NCBI GenBank assembly: GCA_033961575.1
Contig: CM066727.1
Span: forward strand, 1,450,001-1,514,000
Direction of reading: 5' to 3'
Origin: Aselliscus stoliczkanus
Taxonomy: Eukaryota > Chordata > Mammalia > Chiroptera > Hipposideridae
Length of the DNA stretch: 64,000 nucleotides
Part shown: in pieces, positions 45,746 to 58,822 of the stretch
Numbering within the stretch: the stretch's first letter is position 1
Layout of the letters: every line of letters starts with the position of its first letter
Made by a program: the position numbers and the translations under genes
Notes under the pieces: generated by a model
What the model was told of the DNA's origin: nothing
Seen by the model: only the letters and a program-made list of their open reading frames with translations
Database searches by the model: none

Positions 45746-48700
45746 CGCCCTTGAGCCCCAGTGATGTACTCAGTGGCAGGTCCCACCACATCCAACCGGG
45801 ATTCTCTGTGAGCTTGATCATGCGTACAGCATAGAAATACACCTGCGCTTTGTGGATGATCCCATAGCATTTAATTATAAATAGTCCTCGCATTTCTTTG
45901 TGCTTATTCAGTAGTTTATTCAGGAAATACTTCCTGAGCTCTTCTTGTGTCCTAATCTGCAGATGTTAAGATTTAATCTGATGTGTTATTTGCGGGATCC
46001 TACGTATCTGACCACATACAACCTGGAACCACTAACAGCACCTCTAATAAGAAAGAAAGATAAAGAAAAAGAACCAACTGCTTTTCATGGTTAGTGTGGA
46101 AGTCAAGAAATAACCTCTTCTGGACGATAGCACTTTGCTCTAGTTCTAGAAAAAGCTAATGGGATTTGGGACATGCCCACAGCTTGTGGTGAGTGTGCTC
46201 TTAGCCCGCTGGGCCCACTGCCCGCTGTCACCCTGCACGGTGCCCAGGGCTGTTTCCTGCTCTGTGGCTGCCTTGCCCTCTGGTGTGGCCAATGGCCAGG
46301 TGACAGTGCAGAGCAGCGAGGGTGTGGGCTGAGGCCGATCTCCCGGCGCTCGGTGGCCCCCGTGACCCTCCTGGGTTCAGTCGAGGCTCCCACTGGGTTC
46401 CGAGGAAGTGAGGAACGCCGGGGTCCTTGACTGTCTCGGGGCTTTCCGGGCACACAGCCCCTTTATCAAGCTCTCCCTCCGCGGTCACTCTTTCTGAGTG
46501 CCACCTGTTTCCTTCTGGAGTCCTTGCTTGCTATTCCTGCCAGGCCCTCACACCGTCTCCCCTACCCACGCTCAGTCATGTAACCTGCTCTGCTGTGCTT
46601 TCGCCTTTCCTGCCGGCACTTCACCAAATGCCTGTTCCAACCGGGTCACTGTGTGTCGTGTGGCTGAGGGTGGCTGCCCATTCTACAGGTTTAGATTTGC
46701 AATGTTCAGGCTTAGGCCGTGGGCACTCTGCTACCCTAGCAAATACTTGTATTTCAAATTATACTTCAGTTATGGAGGAGTGAGCTTTTAGGAATGTAAC
46801 CCCCCCCCCCCATTCAACAACTATAAACTCTGGACAAAAAAACCCAAAACCAGAAAAAATAAACTCTCACCCTGGAATTCTGTCTTCAGTACAAATGTCC
46901 TTCATTCGCCCTTGTGGGAAAGGCCTTCCCCACATGGGGCAGTGGGTGACGCCCCCAGTACTGGCCACTCGGTGCCCCAGGGCGGGCTCCCCAGGCCTGG
47001 GGGCTTCGGGCGGCGGGTCCTGGTGGCCGTGCCTGTGTCCTGGGCGTCGGCAGATTCATGAGGTCAGGATTCTGCTCACTCCTGTGGGAACATAGTGCCT
47101 TCAGTGGGGAAACGTCGGGGACCTCGGGGCCTGTCCCACCGGCTCCAGAGGCTACATTTTCCTGCACAGCCGAGAGCCGCGTCCGAGCCGAGGGGCAGCG
47201 CGGGCTGTGGCTGTGATGTTCCAGCCACGTCTTTTGCCAGATTTAGCCGCAGCAGCCGATGCCCCCTCCCCCGCCTTAGAATAAGAGAGTCGGCCACCAA
47301 CTAAGCAGCAAACTGGGTTTCAAAGGTTTCATACTTCGGAGGTCTTGCGTTCAATTACGAGCTAGAACTCAGAAGGTACGGTCCTCACCCTGGGGTACTT
47401 GTGGATGATCTCCACAGCCCTGCGGTGGATGACCTGAGCTATAGCTGGGGCAGAAATGGAAGGTTTGGAGCTGGGGAAAGCCACCTGGACCGTTGACTTA
47501 GGATCCCCAGAGGAGAGAGCACGTGTGGGCAGGTCCTGCTAACGGGGAGCTGGACACATCTAGAGCAGGTACCCCGCCGGCCACCTGTCACCGGCCTCCG
47601 TCAGCAGGGCTCTGTCTGCTCCCTGTCACCCCAGTGGCTCCGACTCTCAGCCCCGGGGCGGGGCTCAGGAGGGCTGCCGCTGCTGGGAGGTGGACCCGCC
47701 TATGGCACGGACCTGCCTCTGAAACTCCGCCAGCCCCCGTGAGCGTCAGGGCGGACACGCCTGTCCCCATCTCGGGGGCTCTTTACAGTAAGCAGGTGCG
47801 CACAGCCTAAAATGCAATAATTAGGGTACCGCAGTATCCCTGTTATCGGGTTTCTTGATTCGTTTGTTAAAGATGTAGTAAGAGCAACCAGAACAAATTA
47901 TTAGAAGAATGGAGAGTAGTTGCCTTTAGTGCGAAGAGCTGATTGTAGGGGCCTGAGACCTTACAGACACATGGACAGCGTGAGGAAATTATTTTAAAGG
48001 AGAAAGAAAGCTATGATTATCTGCTTGATGCTGATTTTTAAAATGTGCATTTGTAATCAAGACTAGTGTTCAGAGTGAAATGTCAGTAGGAAAACACATT
48101 TAAGAAAAAAAGTTCTTTAAAGAAAATTGTCCCTTTTAAGTAATACTTTTTTTCCAAGAAACATTACTCCCAAAGAGAGCTTCAAATGCTATAGCTACCA
48201 AAACATATTTATTTTTAGAATAAACCTATAATAAAATTGCCCAAGATATATACGCGGGCTTATTGCATCATACTTGTTAATGCTGTGTATGTTTTTTCAT
48301 TAAGGCATTTAAAAATAAAATAAAAACATAATTGGTACAAATTGTAATTTCTAAAAATCTTAAGGAAAAATAACTTTTCCTTTGCATAATTCTTTGTCAA
48401 AACTAGATTATTGCATAGCCCTTTTGAGGTTGAATATATTAGGCACATGGACTGCTGAATAATTTTTGAAGAAGCTGATCTCTTAACCTGGAGACAAAGA
48501 AAGCCAAACACAGACGAGCTCAAGCTTAACTGTTTTAAACAGGGCGAGAAGTTCAGGCCTGGGAGGGGCCTTACGTGAGCACAGCAGCAATGGAAGCCTG
48601 ACATATGGATGTAGAGGACTGCAAGACAATGACCCGGACACTGTTTCTTTATCCCTCAGCTAATATTAAAACCTGCCCTGTGCTAGCCAACCTGCTAACT

Positions 48701-49640
48701 TGTGGGAAAAGAGCTATGACAAGCATCTACTCACTAACCTTGTAACTTAGTGAGAGAGAGAATTCAAAATACAGAAATAGAAGGATTCTACATAAAAATG
48801 CTCTAATCTGACTAAACAGAGAGACTCACATAGAAGGCCCTTTTAGAGCTCAGAACATGCTTTCTTTAAAAAGGATCATCTCTCAACTGAGTCCCAAATG
48901 AAGATTAGGCGTTCAGCTGGCCACAAGGTGGGAGAAACACTTCCAACCGGAATGCAACACACACGATGTCTAGAAGGCAAGCAAGATCCTCGCAGGAACA
49001 CAGAGTGATTCAGCGATAGTGCTGCTTGAGTTCTGTCGATGCGCATAAAGCATGCAGTCAGCTGTTAACAAGAATAACCATTGCATAAAGGGAAAGGTTG
49101 CAGTGGGTGGGAGAATAATATTTTGTGGAAACAGAGAAAAATGAGGAAACATAAGTGTGCAAGATAAGATGCATGCCACTCACTACAGATCTGACCACCT
49201 CTCAACTAAGAAAAAATATTTCCACATTATAGTGGATTATTCAAACTTAAGATGAATGGTACACTTTATAAAAATTTGAAGTGACTGACATTGTAAAAGT
49301 TTAATATCACATTAAAAATAATGACTTGTTTTCCAGTATAATTGTAAAAGTGAACCAGTTCAAAATAACGCCGTAGTATATAGCAGGGTCTGGAATGGCT
49401 TGTTTGACGCTATTTTGGTGAATCATTATAACTGAGTTAAGCTTCTTCATGAAGAACATAGATAATTGAATTTTAAGAGGTCATGTTTCTTTATTAAAAT
49501 GTGTCTGGACATTCTCCTTCTGTATTTTCTGTGGTTCTATTAACCTCGAGGGTGAGCCTTTGGAAGATGAAGATATTATGACACATCCTCTGTCTAGGCT
49601 GCGACCCCGACCCTCACTTCTGCTTACCAAAGGGGAATTT
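45746..49640. other. unassigned sequence after the array, partly GC-rich
   Basis: 46.1-47.8 kb is clearly GC-richer than the rest of the window, with many CpGs and several overlapping open frames on both strands (46103-46791, 46886-47304, 47523-47810). None shows a domain or a convincing start, and no splice-consistent exon chain could be assembled. A C12 run lies at 46800-46811. 47.8-49.6 kb returns to AT-rich sequence with nothing recognised. Confidence 0.4.
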
Positions 49641-49655
49641 AAAACATTTAGCTGA

Positions 49656-49785
49656 GGGCCGGTCGAGTGGTACGGTGGCTAAGCGCTGGCTTGGGAAGCC
49701 ACCGACCCCGGTTCGGTCCCACATATGAGGGCCAGTGACACTGTCCTCAAAAAACAATAAAAAAAAAATAATAATAAAATAAAAA
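49656..49785 (+). mobile_element. tRNA-derived SINE, short form, sense
   Basis: The head is GGGCCGGTCGAGTGG at 49656-49670, with a 'gtggctaagcgctggcttgg' segment, B box GGTTCGGTCCC at 49710-49720, 'gagggccagtgacactgtcc' and an A-rich tail with AATAAA. A perfect 15-bp target-site duplication AAAACATTTAGCTGA stands at 49641-49655 and 49786-49800, so the insertion is fully delimited. Same head as at 1521-1635 and 18841-19273. The intact duplication points to a fairly recent insertion. Confidence 0.95.
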
Positions 49786-49800
49786 AAAACATTTAGCTGA

Positions 49801-50218
49801 GTGAGGGTGAAATTCAAATTGTTGCTTTTCATTCTTTGAATGGCATTTTTAGCTCTTTGTGGAAAAGGATATGGAAGTTTTTGATTTATTGGAAACAAAT
49901 TTAGTTGACCATTAAGACTGGGTAAAATATGAGTTTTGTTGGTGAACATCATTTGATATATAAAGCATTGACTAATTTTTCCCATGAGTTCATAAGATAA
50001 AGTACTTAGAACGCTGATTGTTCCATAAAAAAATGCAATGATTGTTAAATATTTCTGATGTTCTACTATTTTAATTACTCAGAAAAACTTTCATTTTGGG
50101 TAAAAAATAGCTTTATTTCTTTTCAAAAACTCTTTTAACATGCATTTAAATATAGGACCCATAGACACAAGTTGTTCTTCCTTACTCAACAAATATAGAT
50201 GGTTATATAATAGATGCT
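49801..50218. other. unassigned intergenic sequence
   Basis: AT-rich, nothing recognised. Confidence 0.5.
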
Positions 50219-50617
50219 AGAGATAGATAGATAGACAGATAGGTAGATATAGATGATAGATTGATGACAGATAGATAGAAGATAGATAGATGATAGATAT
50301 AGATAGATGATATAGATAGATAGATAGATAGATAGAGAATAGATAGATAGATGAGGACAGATGGTAGATAGGAGATAGATGAAAGATAGATAATAGATAG
50401 ATAGAAGATGGATAGATAGATATAGATAGATAGAAGATACATGATAGATAGATGATAGATAGATAAATAGATAATGGATAGATAAATAGATATAGATAGA
50501 TATAGATAGATAATAGATAGATAGAAGATGGATAGATAGATATAGATAGATAGAAGATACATGATAGATGATAGATAGGTGATAGATAAATATAGATAGA
50601 GAGATGATAGATAGATG

Positions 50618-50655
<38 letters not shown>

Positions 50656-50662
50656 CAGACAT
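50219..50662 (+). repeat. (GATA)n compound microsatellite
   Basis: About 440 bp of GATA with GATG, GACA and 'gaagatagat' interruptions. A larger block from about 50390 recurs after about 115 bp ('gatagatagaagatggatag' at about 50395 and 50513), so the array has grown partly by block duplication. The isoleucine/tyrosine/serine-rich minus-strand open frames here are low-complexity artefacts. Confidence 0.97.
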
Positions 50663-51379
50663 AGGCAATAGATGATATCATGTGCTAGGTGCTATACTAA
50701 GATTATGCAAAGATAGAAACATATGCACAGCATGCCCTTCTCTCAAAATGCAGATGATGGGAGGAAATGACACAGGCAGATGACTTTACTGCCGTGTGCT
50801 TTCTTCTGTACTAGATTAATATACAAAGTCAAGAAGATAAATGTTTCAATTGGCTCAGATAGCACACTAAGATGTGGAACATGTGAATGCAGAGGCGATA
50901 TGAATGGTTAAGGGAAGGCACTCAGGAAACGGAATGTCCAGGTTAAAACTTTGCTTCTGCTTCTCTTACATGAGGGCGACAAGACGCTCAGAATTGTCAG
51001 CTTTCTGGAGGAACAGAGGCGAGGACGGCACCTGCTTCGTCGGCTTTGTCTGGGGAGGGAGTGAGTGCCATCTACACACGCGGCACACACGCCTCTGCTG
51101 GCTGTGGCTGCCTTACGGCCGCTCGCCCTGCTGCCGTCTGGGCTGGCAGGGGTCTCAGGCTCCTACACTGTAAGTTAAATAGCAATCAGAGGCCCGCGAA
51201 GCCGCCCGGAAGGGGCGCTGTCATCAGGGCAGAAAACAGGCACCTGCTTTCCCATGTCAGTGATTCCTACTCTTATTGTTATTTTCTTCATTATTCATCC
51301 TTTATGTTTTGTTTGCTGCTCTTTTTCTAGCGTCTTGCGATAGAAGGTGAAGCATGTTAGTTCGGTCTTCTTTTTTTGT
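50663..51379. other. unassigned intergenic sequence
   Basis: No gene recognised. A small GC-rich patch at about 51000-51240 carries overlapping open frames on both strands without domains. Confidence 0.4.
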
Positions 51380-51960
51380 AACATATGTATTATTATAAAT
51401 TTCCCTCCGAATGTTACTTTACTTTTATCCACCTGGATTGATATTTTGAAAGGTCACTATGATTTAGTTAAAATATATATTTTTAATTTTGCTTAGCATT
51501 TTTAATTAGGGTTTATTTTGAAATGTGTTGCTTACTTTCTATTCTGTGGGTGAGTTTTTGCTAACCTGTCTGTTGTTGACCTCCAGTTTAATCCACACTA
51601 GTCAGAGACGGTGGTCTGAATGAGTTCAGCCCTTTAAAAGTAGTCGAGGGTTATTTGATGAACCATCACAGGGAAAATATTAGTAAATGCTTTATGAGCA
51701 TTTGAAGAAAGTTTGAATTCTATCATTTTGGGGTCTGGTATATATAACGTGTGTGTATGTGTGTGTGCGTGCATGTATGAGCATGTATGGGTCACGTCAC
51801 ATCAACAAGGCTGTTGTTAGTAGTGTTGTTCAGATGTAGATAGTTACAGATTTTTATCTACCTGTTCTATCTACAATTTTGTGGGGCTTGTGTTAAAATT
51901 CCCAGTCTAGGATAATTCCCAGCCTAATAGGATTTTTCCTATTAGTGCCATCAATAGTTA
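51380..51960 (-). mobile_element. ancient L1 ORF2 fragment (antisense)
   Basis: Plus-strand phrases follow antisense L1 ORF2. 'tataaatttccctccgaatg' comes first, then an 'aaatgtgttgcttactttct' stretch, 'ttgacctccagtttaatcca', 'gtcagagacggtggtctga', 'gtagtgttgttcagatgtag' and a 'cccagtctaggat'-like end. The corresponding L1 endonuclease-to-RT region reads 'ataaatttccctctaagcac', 'tagtttaattccattgtggt' and 'tagtgttgttcaaatcttct'. It is heavily diverged with no open frame, so an old L1M insertion. Confidence 0.7.
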
Positions 51961-53887
51961 CCATGTATATTCTCAGAACAACTTTTCTGCCACTGAGTGC
52001 ACACCAGCCCCAAGGTGTCCCCAGCACACCATGGCTTCTGGGGTGTCACTGTCTCCTGGGAGCTGTTCCCAGGGCTTCACCCTCCACGCATACAAACAGG
52101 AGTTGGTCAAAGAATCTCCATGTAGACTTTTGTCACCCCCTCATCTTGATCCCCCTTTTCCAGGACTCTTCCCCCAAATCCCAACTGCGTTAGAACCTTA
52201 CTCTGGTCTCTGTCACCTTCACCCAGTGACATGGTTGCTTTCGGCATTGTCCCTCCCCTCCAGCTCCATGGCTGAGAGATGTTGCCAGAGTAGTCCGTGT
52301 GGGCTGACCATATGCCCCTGCTCAGCGTTTGCAGGCTGCCCACATTGTTGTCCATCCGCTGTAAATAATTACCGTACGTATTTTGTCTGGACTTTGAGAG
52401 ACTGAGTCAGGTACTGGCTACCTCACTGTGGCTGGAAAGAGAAGACTTGTGTGGGTTCCTTTCATTCGTTTAGTTAATATTTACATTTCTTGGATTTAAA
52501 TGCATTGCTTAAGAAGTGGAAACTTGAGCCCACGGGTCATTTTGCTCCAATTCAGAGCCTTCACCTCCTGAGCCCACCTCTCGCTCTAAGCTAGTATCTC
52601 TATGGTTTTAGCCCATCCTTCCACGGCTGTCATTTTTAATCTCAGGTCCCAGAGAAATTGGTACTTTTCTATCTTGGAGATTTTTCTTCTCCCACACCTG
52701 GGATACTACTTCCTAGAGACTTACAAAATAAGAGTTATGACTGTTGAAAAGATTCACTAAGTTCTTAATACTTGTTAGCCTTGGTCCAAAGCTCTCTGTC
52801 ACCTGACAGTCAGCACATGTGCCTTCTGCTCACATTCCTCTGGAGGTTCCCAAGAGGTACAAGCTCGCAAACACACTGAAATCAAACAGATTCGTTGATA
52901 TTTTGCATTTTTTAATTCTTAAGGCTTCTGTCCAGCATGAGAATGAGGCCCTTAGCAATGGATTAAGAAGTGCTTGTTTGCAAATGCTTTGGGCTGCTTT
53001 AAGGAATTTCATAATCATGTGGCACGAGCCGCTGGATGGCGCGTGACTTTAAGGCAAGGGCTGACGCTTCTTGTTTATGTTGACGTAATAGCGTCTCATG
53101 TTTCACGTGCACCTAGCAGCATGCAGTGGATACAAGCGCGGGTACGTATCTGGTGATTGACACAAGGTACGTCGGTGTCTATAGAAAGGACATCTTATTT
53201 TGGGAGCAAACAGAGAATTTTTAATAACTGCAATATTTTCATGAACAGAGAAGCAGGAAAATAAAGGAAATCCACTTAAGAGTTCTGAAAAGATTACTTC
53301 CGTAAATTACTTTTTAATAGTCTAAACCAAATGTTCCAAACCTTACTGTTTTCTCTTCTCATAAGAATGCAAAGAGAGTAAAGTTTGAAAGTTGTTTTCT
53401 TTATATAATTTCTGAAGACAATTCATGCACTTCCATGGAATTTCTGTCTGCCCATTTTCCACCAAGCCTCACATAAGGTATCAGGAAACTAGGGAAAAAT
53501 AAAAGATTTAAAAGTCAAATAAAGAGACTCTGACCATCCCACTGAATTGCAATATTCTTTTCCTTCTGCCCATACTTGAAAATGCAAATCAGGTTTAAAA
53601 GTAAAATGGTCTGAATTATGCCAGCATTACAGGCCTCTAACAGACAACAACACTGTGTATGTAGAAAAATAGGCTTGAGATTTTGGGAAACATGGTGTAA
53701 GAATCACAAATTCACAATGTCCTAACCATGCAGAACCAGAAACATTTCCTTTCCGCCAGGCAGTGTCATAATAATCACTTTGATTTCTACAGTTTCCAGT
53801 ACTTTCTTTTGAACACAGTGTGCACCTGATTAGTACAAATGTGATAGGGTAGGATAGGGCACAACAGAATTGAGTAAAATAAACTTA
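51961..53887. other. unassigned intergenic sequence
   Basis: No gene recognised. Open frames at 51945-52405 and 52819-53156 have no domain. A (TG)-rich patch at 51753-51770 lies just upstream. Confidence 0.4.
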
Positions 53888-53889
53888 TA

Positions 53890-54179
53890 CAGTCAGCTCT
53901 CCATATTTGAGGTTTCCACATCACAGTTCAACTAACTGTGGATTGAAAACATTAAAAAAAAAAAAAGTTAAAGAAAGTTGATCCCTAAGCAATACAGTAT
54001 GACAACTATTTATGTAGCGTTTCTATGGTATTCGGTATTATAAGCAACCTAGAGATGAGTTAGAGTATACAGAGAATGCACAAATTCTATGCCGCTTCAT
54101 ACGCGGAAGTCCGGTATCTATATTTCGGTATCTCCCGGGGTCCTGGAACAAGTCTCTTATGGACACCGAGGGATAACTG
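53890..54179. mobile_element. Tigger-like (pogo/Tc1-mariner) MITE, 290 bp
   Basis: Flanked by TA at 53888-53889 and 54180-54181. The left end CAGTCAGCTCTCCATAT and the reverse complement of the right end CAGTTATCCCTCGGTGT are inverted repeats. Inside are 'gttcaactaactgtggattg', 'gcaatacagtatgacaacta' and 'cccggggtcctggaacaag', landmarks of a common mammalian non-autonomous pogo-type element. No coding sequence. The 66-codon open frame at 54089 starts within it and is chance. Confidence 0.82.
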
Positions 54180-54181
54180 TA

Positions 54182-55424
54182 TTAGTTTCATTGAGTTGGT
54201 TTCATGCATGGAGCAATTTCAACCTTGACAAATATATAACGAAAGTCAGCTGCCAAATATTCCACATTAAACAAGATTCCTTGCTTTGAGTTGCAGGGTC
54301 TAGACCATTTCACGCTGTTCCTGGTCAAATTTCCCATTCTGCTTCATGCCATGCATGTGGCCCATTTAATGAAGATGAGACTTCAGAGCTGCAGTTCGGT
54401 CTGAGGGACGATGCGCATGCTGTGTGTTGTAAAACTTCTTTGAACTTATTAGAGGAGAATTCAAATAACACTGAACAGAGGAAATTTTAGAAACATCTGC
54501 TAAACTGGATACCCAGAGCTAATGCCGTGCATTTTAAGGAGGTTAGTCTATGAATCTTCAGATGAAAGGCTTCATTCAGAGTCTTAGAAATATAAATAGG
54601 AAAAAAAAAGTGAGGAAAGAGAAAGGAAAAACTTTGAATTAATCCAATTTCCAGTAGAGATGAAGAAGGCTCCACTGGGTTGAAAGACCCGTTTCTATCA
54701 AATGTGCTTTGGCAGTTGTGCTATAACTTGTTCTAGTGAAAGGACACTCATGTTTTCCCTTGGAGACAAGGACCTTTGATGGCAGTTAGATGTTTCACAG
54801 CGTATTTGTATACCTCTGACTTCAAAGTCAGCAGCAGGGAAAACAAATCTATTTTCTAAACATTGTGTGATATGCCAAACACACTGATCTCTTTTTCCTT
54901 GAGAATTAAAGTCAAATGCGTCCGCCACGGGGACAGTGGGGGTTAAACGCAGGCTTCTGAGATGGTGCTGCCGGCGCGCTGTGCTCCTTTCCACGCCTGC
55001 ATTCCAGAAGGTTCTGTGTGAACGTGCTTCCAGTGGGGCCTGTGCAAAACCTGTCTTGTTCTGTTTCTTTAGACAACCAGCTTGGGGCTCTCCCGGAAAT
55101 TGATATTCCTGCAAAACAAGAAGGAAAAACAATACGTTTTTGAACCAATGGTGTTGGGTCTTGAGAAACGTGTGTGCGCTTCAGATTTTGCCAAAAAACA
55201 AACAAACAATGATTTAACTAGAATAGGAAACAACCAAAAAATCAAATAAATAAGAAATTTCAAACACTGGAGAAAGCTAATTTAGAAACTTTTTAAGTGT
55301 CACACAGTCCCAAATACTATTATACTATATGTTATTGTACTAGATATGGGACTTTATTCTCTCATTTCAGTTCAAGAATTCTAGAGATATGAGATATCAG
55401 AGATTTGTACCCTAAACAATGACC
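54182..55424. other. unassigned intergenic sequence
   Basis: Minus-strand open frames at 54698-55263 overlap in different frames and show no domain. No repeat recognised. Confidence 0.4.
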
Positions 55425-55540
55425 TCATTATACAGAAAACGCTGAGCCCCAGCAGGGTTGAGCAGCGAGCTCAAGTTCATGTTGCTACTTGGTGTTCGGA
55501 GGACAAGTAGACAGGCACCTGTGCCCTACTGCCAGCTCAG
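55425..55540 (-). repeat. MIR-like SINE fragment
   Basis: The phrases 'attatacagaaaacgctgag', 'agggttgagcagcgagctc' and 'aagttcatgttgctacttgg' parallel the reverse strand of MIR ('ttacagatgaggaaactgag', 'agaggttaagtaacttgccc', 'aaggtcacacagctagtaag'). A diverged partial copy without visible ends. Confidence 0.55.
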
Positions 55541-56863
55541 GGACAGGTAGCCCCTGCTCTGAAGGGCAGAGCAGCGCTCCACCTGGCGAGTTCTGAAAGC
55601 CTGGCTCTCTCCATGGCTGTCCTCATCTGCTTCTTAGGCCTTTGTGTGGTTCAATGAGTGATGTGAAGTGGGAAGGGCTCATCTCGAGAGAAACTCACTT
55701 TGTTGATCCTCATCTTCGGTTTTCTCACTGTTCTGAGTTCTGTTTCCTCTACCTCCTGTTCAGAAATTGGTGGTATCAGACGTATTCTACCACCAGAAAC
55801 CTGTAGCCAAGCTCCTAATCCAACTCTATTTTCAAGAGCAAATTTGCAAATTGATATTCAGAGAACAACAGCCCCTCTCGGGAGCAGACAGGGTTCTCTT
55901 GAGTTAAAACCAAAAAAAAGGAGGCCCGCTCCTCGCCAGGATCACGTTCTCTGTCACATCCCACGCCCCTCAGATTTCTGCTTTGGGAAACAGCCTCTGC
56001 CACTGTTTCCTTTTCATTTTGTTTTCGATTTAAGAAACAGAAACTAGAAACTCCATCTTAGCTGCCATCCTCTCTTCCTGAGACACAGTAATGCCATAAA
56101 AAGGAGAATTCAGAAATAGATGTTGTTTTTATTATCAATGTCTTAGCTTTCTTTGGGAACACCCCCCCCAACCATGTGTGGGGAACACCTGCTGTCTCAC
56201 TCTCCGACGTGAACCCCAACCTGTTCAGCTAAACCGGGTAAGCCTGGGAAGCTCTCTACCTGTCTTTGTTGCTGTTTCTATGATAAATTGCCCCTCGTTT
56301 GTGTCTCATTTTTCAAATTGGAAAGCCACCTACCTTAAATGAGCGAGCCTGAAAATAATGGGGGTTGATTCTAGTGTCTGAACTGAAAAGGTTATGGGGC
56401 CTTGTTATAAGCAAAGCTTTGAGTTACAGATAATAAAACCACAGAGGTAAATAGACTCAAGGCCCCCCTTTAAGGCCACAGAGACCCTGCGAGAGGGCGT
56501 TCACACACATGTGCGCATAGAGAGTCCCCAGGATGGGAAGGGAGAGACGTGCGACCGGGTGGGACACAGAAGCTGCCGGCTGGTGGGTGCCACACAGGAC
56601 GCCTGGTCTTGGAGCCCATCCTGGGACTGTCGGTGACACTCCCGCTCCAGACACTGGGCACCACTGCTGTGAGGGGATAGACTGAATACAGTGAGCATGA
56701 TGCTTATATGATTATTGGGGAGACCATTGAGAGAGCTGAGATTAGGGTAAGTCTGAGAGCACTGTTGTAGCATTGAAGGACCACGTGTGAACGTGAACAC
56801 TTCCCCGACACACCCACGTGTGATAGCACGCCCTGTGCCGGGGAGGCCTGAATGAAACCACAT
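55541..56863. other. unassigned intergenic sequence
   Basis: Several short open frames (55700-56047, 56457-56893) without recognisable domains. Nothing else seen. Confidence 0.4.
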
Positions 56864-57250
56864 GCTGTTACGGGCTGAATCATACCCCCACACTCAAATC
56901 CCTATGTGGGCGCCCTGACCCCAGGACCTCAGAATGTGACAGGATTTGGGGACAGGGCCTTCAAAGGGGTGATTGGGGTTAAATGAGGCCATAAAGGTGA
57001 GGCCCTGCTCTGACAAGACCGATGTCCTTTAAAGAAAAAGGAACACAAGGGCTGTCAGTGGACAGAGAACTGACCATGTGAGGACAGAGGAGAAGGTGGC
57101 CTACCGCTGTCCAGGAAGAGAAAGCAGCCCTGCTGACACCTTGCCCTTGGACTTGTGTCTCTAGAACTGTGAGGCGGTATGTGTCTTTGTGGAAGCCCCC
57201 AGGGTGTGGCATTTTGTCATGGTGCCCCCAGCAGGCTGATGGAACCACAG
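56864..57250 (+). mobile_element. MLT1-type MaLR LTR (sense)
   Basis: Landmarks in order: 'tgttacgggctgaatcatac', 'aggacctcagaatgtgacag', 'gacagggccttcaaaggggt', 'ttaaatgaggccataaaggt', 'ccttggacttgtgtctctag' and 'aactgtgaggcggtatgtgt'. These match the MLT1-type arrangement of a solitary ERVL-MaLR LTR. No internal region follows. Old and non-functional. Confidence 0.78.
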
Positions 57251-58822
57251 TCACGTCTGAGCACACCCTGACCTGTCATGGGCCCTGGGACACGGGGGTC
57301 ATGGGAGGGCAGGCAGGGTGATTAGATGGCCGGGGGAAGGCCCCTAAGGCTGAGGAAAACCCCCAAAGGTGACAGGCCCATCACACAAGGAGCTGGCACG
57401 GAGGCGCGGGCAGCCCCGGCGGCCGTCCGCGCTTCTGGGAGTCCTCCTGCCACTTCCGCTGCTTCCACACAACTTAACTTTTCTGCCAACGACGTTCCCA
57501 GAGATGCAGATTTTAAATATTTCACAAGCAAATGCAATATGAATACTAGCTTCATAAAATATTTGGATATATTAGTGTAAAAATTTTTTAAAATCCATTG
57601 CCACTCTAGATCATTTAGAATAAGAAAAATTTATTTGTGGCAGGAACTTGAGGCTTTAAAAGACAAATGTGTAAATTCCATCAATGCCGCTCTCAGTGCA
57701 AGTAGCATGTTTCAAAGATTAAGGCAAGTTACTGTCATGTTCCTTCATCAGATGCCTTTTGAACGAATTGTGGCGTTTATTCACCATTTTCCCTGTTTTG
57801 ATTGTCAGCCTACTATATTGAAAAAAAACTCCAATTTTATTTCAATTAATATTTTCACTACCTCTCGCCTGACCTCAGTTCTGCCCTGAATTTAAATATA
57901 AAGTACTGAACTAAAACATTTAAGTGTCGTGTCAATCAAACAATATTCTATGTGCTGTGTCTCCCTGACATGTCATTACTCTTCAAATGAAATTAATTTA
58001 CACTCCCAGCTTAGAATGCCCCTAATTTCATCCTAATTTTGGTCAATTCATAAGCACATGAAAACCAGTTAGTGAGGCTTTATGAGTAGCCAAGTTTTAT
58101 TGTTTTCTAAAAGATTGACTAACTTTTAGAGAGGGAGGAATCAACTATTTCGTGTATTGCTGACGGTGTTGGTTCCAATTTTGAGGATGACAGTGTATCT
58201 TGGGGATGTGTCCATGTGAATAAAAAGAGAGCTAATATTTGATTATCTTGAACTGCCTTCTAGAGAAAATTCAAATTGTATTTTAAAATGAAAGAAATGG
58301 AATCAAAATTAAATACTGTAGAGATCATCGGATTTCCTCCTGACATTTTGGAAAATGATACCTGAATGTGATGACATTTGAGTAAGGCATTTCATTAATA
58401 TGCCTTCTTAAAAAATAACATTTTTATGAGACAAATGCTAAATCAGATCTTAATTTAAGAAGTCAGAAATACCATGAAGCTAAATCTCTATATCATACAT
58501 GTGAAGCCCCACGAATCTACAGGGAACCCCAATTCATCAAGCGAATGGAGGCTTACTACATGTCTTTTATGGGCCAGCTGCGATGCTGCGTCCCCCTGAG
58601 GAGGCAGGGAGGACCATGCTCGCTGGGGGGTGCCTAAGGGAAAGCAGGTTCAGTCTTCCCAATGGTACAGGCAGCTGTCAGGTCAAAGCACACTTGGAGA
58701 AAAAAGAAGGATCATCTTCTCAGGCTAGCTGGCAACGAAGAGTGGAAAGAGCTGACATGGGAAACAAAACGATTAACTTGATAGTATACGAGTATTAGCT
58801 CAATTACTTTTGAGAACTTGTT
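57251..58822. other. unassigned intergenic sequence
   Basis: 57300-57480 is a small CpG-containing patch. 57480-58500 is AT-rich with no recognised repeat, so it could hold conserved non-coding sequence, but nothing visible proves it. 58540-58660 loosely resembles an old dispersed repeat. Confidence 0.4.

Noticed and set aside
41688..45870. Repetitive open frames (GWLGREGWLGRLG, PNQPSLPNQ patterns) in the 10-kb array
   Set aside because: Explained by unit lengths of 18 and 21 bp. They vanish where 19- and 20-bp units enter.
46886..46960. Zinc-finger-like word (CGKGLPHMGQW)
   Set aside because: A single loose resemblance with no CxxC...HxxxH repeats around it.
46103..47810. GC-rich stretch as a gene or CpG-island promoter
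   Set aside because: Raised GC and CpG are visible, but open frames overlap on both strands, have no domains, and no exon chain could be built. It may simply be compositional influence near the array.
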